From: DASZIT01 sp963819695
Lineage (GTDB): Bacteria; Actinomycetota; Acidimicrobiia; Acidimicrobiales; RAAP-2
Assembly (NCBI GenBank): GCA_963819695.1
Contig: CAWFXD010000001.1
Span: 1 to 64,000, forward strand
Direction: 5' to 3'
Length of the DNA stretch: 64,000 bases
In this document: piece after piece, positions 62,616 through 64,000 of the stretch
How positions within the stretch are numbered: position 1 is the stretch's first letter
How the letters are laid out: each line of letters opens with the position of its first letter
Notes under the pieces: model-generated
Seen by the model: only the letters and a program-made list of their open reading frames with translations
What the model was told of the DNA's origin: nothing
The model's database searches: none
Position numbers and translations under genes: made by a program

Positions 62616-63530
62616 ATGCCAGGTATCAACGACGGCCGGGTGGTCATCATCACCGGAGCCGGGCGCGGCATCGGTCGGGGCCACGCCATCGAGTTCGCCC
62701 GCCAGGGCGCCAAGGTCGTGGTGAACGACCTGGGTGCCGAAGTCGACGGCACCGGCAGCTCGGCCGGACCGGCCGGGGAGGTGGTGGAGGAGATCCGCGG
62801 CATGGGGGCCGAGGCCATCGCCAACGGCGAGGACATCTCCGATCCCGACGGGGCCAAGCGGCTCATCGACACCGCCATCGAGACCTACGGCGGCCTCGAC
62901 GTCCTGGTCAACAACGCCGGGATCCTCCGGGACCGGATGCTGGTGAACATGACCGTCGAGGAGTGGGACGCGGTCATCCGGGTCCACCTCCGGGGGACCT
63001 TCGGGCCGATGCGCTGGGCCGCCGGCTACTGGCGGGACCGGGCCAAGGCCGGCGAGACCAACGACGCCCGCATCATCAACACCACCTCGCCGTCCGGCAT
63101 CTACGGGAACGTCGGCCAGACCAATTACGGGGCGGCCAAGGCCGGCATCGCCTCGATGACCGTCATCGCCGCCATGGAGCTCGGTCGTTACGGCGTCACC
63201 GTCAACGCCATCGCCCCGGCCGCCCTCACCCGGATGACCGAGAACCTGAGCCTGGGGCTGACCGCCGAGCGGAAGCCCGACGAGTTCGAGCCCAACGACC
63301 CCGACAACATCGCCCCCCTGGTCGTCTGGTTGGGGAGCCCGGAGTCCAAGGACATCACCGGCCGGGTGTTCAACGTCTTCGGCGGCCATATCTCGGTGGC
63401 CGAAGGTTGGGTCGCCGGCCCGGCGGCCGACAAGGACGACCGCTGGGACAGTGCCGAGCTGGGCGGGGTGATCCCGGATCTGGTGGCCAAGGCTGCCCCC
63501 AATGCCGACATGTTCGGTCGCCGGGGGTGA
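62616..63530 (+). CDS. SDR-family dehydrogenase (3-hydroxyacyl/steroid type)
   Basis: 304 residues. TGAGRGIG (13-20), NDLGAEVDGTG after the second strand, VNNAGILRDRML, catalytic Ser in NTTSPSGIYGN and YGAAK. This wording is close to the dehydrogenase part of peroxisomal multifunctional enzyme-like proteins and steroid/lipid dehydrogenases (17-beta-HSD4-like). I choose ATG 62616: GAGGAG lies eight bases upstream; GTG 62610 is in frame. It overlaps the following gene by four bases. Confidence 0.9.
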   Translation: MPGINDGRVVIITGAGRGIGRGHAIEFARQGAKVVVNDLGAEVDGTGSSAGPAGEVVEEIRGMGAEAIANGEDISDPDGAKRLIDTAIETYGGLDVLVNNAGILRDRMLVNMTVEEWDAVIRVHLRGTFGPMRWAAGYWRDRAKAGETNDARIINTTSPSGIYGNVGQTNYGAAKAGIASMTVIAAMELGRYGVTVNAIAPAALTRMTENLSLGLTAERKPDEFEPNDPDNIAPLVVWLGSPESKDITGRVFNVFGGHISVAEGWVAGPAADKDDRWDSAELGGVIPDLVAKAAPNADMFGRRG

Positions 63531-64000
63531 AGGTCGACCCGGCGGCGGCCGGAATGGACGAGGGCCGCCTCGAGCGGATCACCGAACATTTCGAACAACG
63601 CTATGTCTCGACCGGCCGGCTGCCGGGTTGCCAGATCACCGTGGCCCGGGCCCAGACGGTCGGGTACTTCCGATCCTTCGGCATCATGGACCGGGAACGC
63701 AACAAGCCGGTCGAAGAGGACACCATCTGGCGCATCTACTCGATGACCAAGCCGATCACCTCGATCGCCCTGATGCAGCTCTACGAGCGGGGAGCCTTCC
63801 AGCTCAGTGATCCGGTCCACCGGTTCATCCCCCAATGGCGTGAGCTGTCGGTCGAAGAAGTGGCCGAGGACGGCTCGATCAGCATGGTCCCGCCCCGCCG
63901 GCCGATGTCGATGCGCGACGCGCTGATGCACATGACCGGGCTCCCGGGCAGCGTGGTGTCCGACCACCCGGTGGACGACCGGTTTGCCGCCACCCTCCGG
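63527..64000 (+). CDS. Beta-lactamase-family serine hydrolase (cut by window end)
   Basis: First 158 residues of a class C beta-lactamase-like (EstB/LACTB-type) hydrolase. The catalytic SxxK is in RIYSMTKPITSIALM (Ser and Lys present), preceded by GCQITVARAQTVGYF and followed by MHMTGLPG. Usually these are esterases or transesterases rather than antibiotic hydrolases. GTG at 63527 overlaps the SDR stop (GTGA). The gene runs past the window end. Confidence 0.88.
   Translation, partial: MKVDPAAAGMDEGRLERITEHFEQRYVSTGRLPGCQITVARAQTVGYFRSFGIMDRERNKPVEEDTIWRIYSMTKPITSIALMQLYERGAFQLSDPVHRFIPQWRELSVEEVAEDGSISMVPPRRPMSMRDALMHMTGLPGSVVSDHPVDDRFAATLR

Overview
The window is high-GC DNA from an actinobacterium. 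WhiB, the twin ArsA-like ATPases, TopA with a Lys-rich tail, eukaryotic-type GSII, a KimA/TrkA potassium locus, many GTG/TTG starts and many leaderless start sites support this. The DUF929 proteins, the fragment of the actinobacterial 'YWLVASDGG' repeat and the lipid-catabolism cluster make me think of Acidimicrobiia, but that is inference; there is no rRNA in the window to settle it.

Layout. (1) 1-7.58 kb is an accessory island. It holds a row of small, unrelated, same-strand genes (lipoproteins, small membrane proteins, a nucleotidyltransferase-like gene, a GNAT), mostly broken by frameshifts, with a shared hairpin repeat between several of them. A frameshifted tyrosine integrase and an excisionase-like gene close it at the 3' end of tRNA-Ala. 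(2) 7.8-16 kb holds inorganic pyrophosphatase divergent from polyphosphate kinase, a broken aldo/keto reductase, and a complete OpuC-type osmoprotectant importer. (3) 16.26-17.52 kb is an IS3-family element abutting tRNA-Pro. (4) 17.8-27 kb holds a hybrid histidine kinase, a CBS/CorC protein, a single receiver, the ArsA pair divergent from whiB, and a DUF929-VKOR-DUF929 oxidative-folding operon. (5) 27-33 kb holds hydrolases, Mrp divergent from an IscA/ErpA-type protein, RidA and a methyltransferase. (6) 32.7-38.8 kb is a nitrogen locus: GSII, GSI, a GlnR-like regulator, an alkyltransferase-like protein, and glutamine-dependent NAD synthetase read divergently. A GlnR-box-like array lies upstream of GSII. 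(7) 39-52.5 kb holds a primary-type sigma factor, a K+ locus (HAD, two TrkA proteins, KimA-like permease whose frame runs on into an OB-fold domain), H+-pyrophosphatase, topA-tmk-holB and tRNA-Thr. (8) 52.6-64 kb holds an SDR, gene remnants, MFS, a hydrolase-cyclase fusion, small proteins and YceI. It ends in a sulfatase/flavin oxidoreductase/acyl-CoA dehydrogenase/SDR/beta-lactamase-like cluster that runs off the window.

Themes. Phosphate and pyrophosphate energetics (ppa, ppk1, hppA), K+ and osmolyte balance (opuC, kimA/trkA), nitrogen control (glnR-like/glnII/glnA/nadE) and oxidative folding are each encoded by compact units. At least five genes carry single-base indels. They may be true decay in the island, but several lie in otherwise intact core-type genes at GC-rich runs and could be assembly errors.
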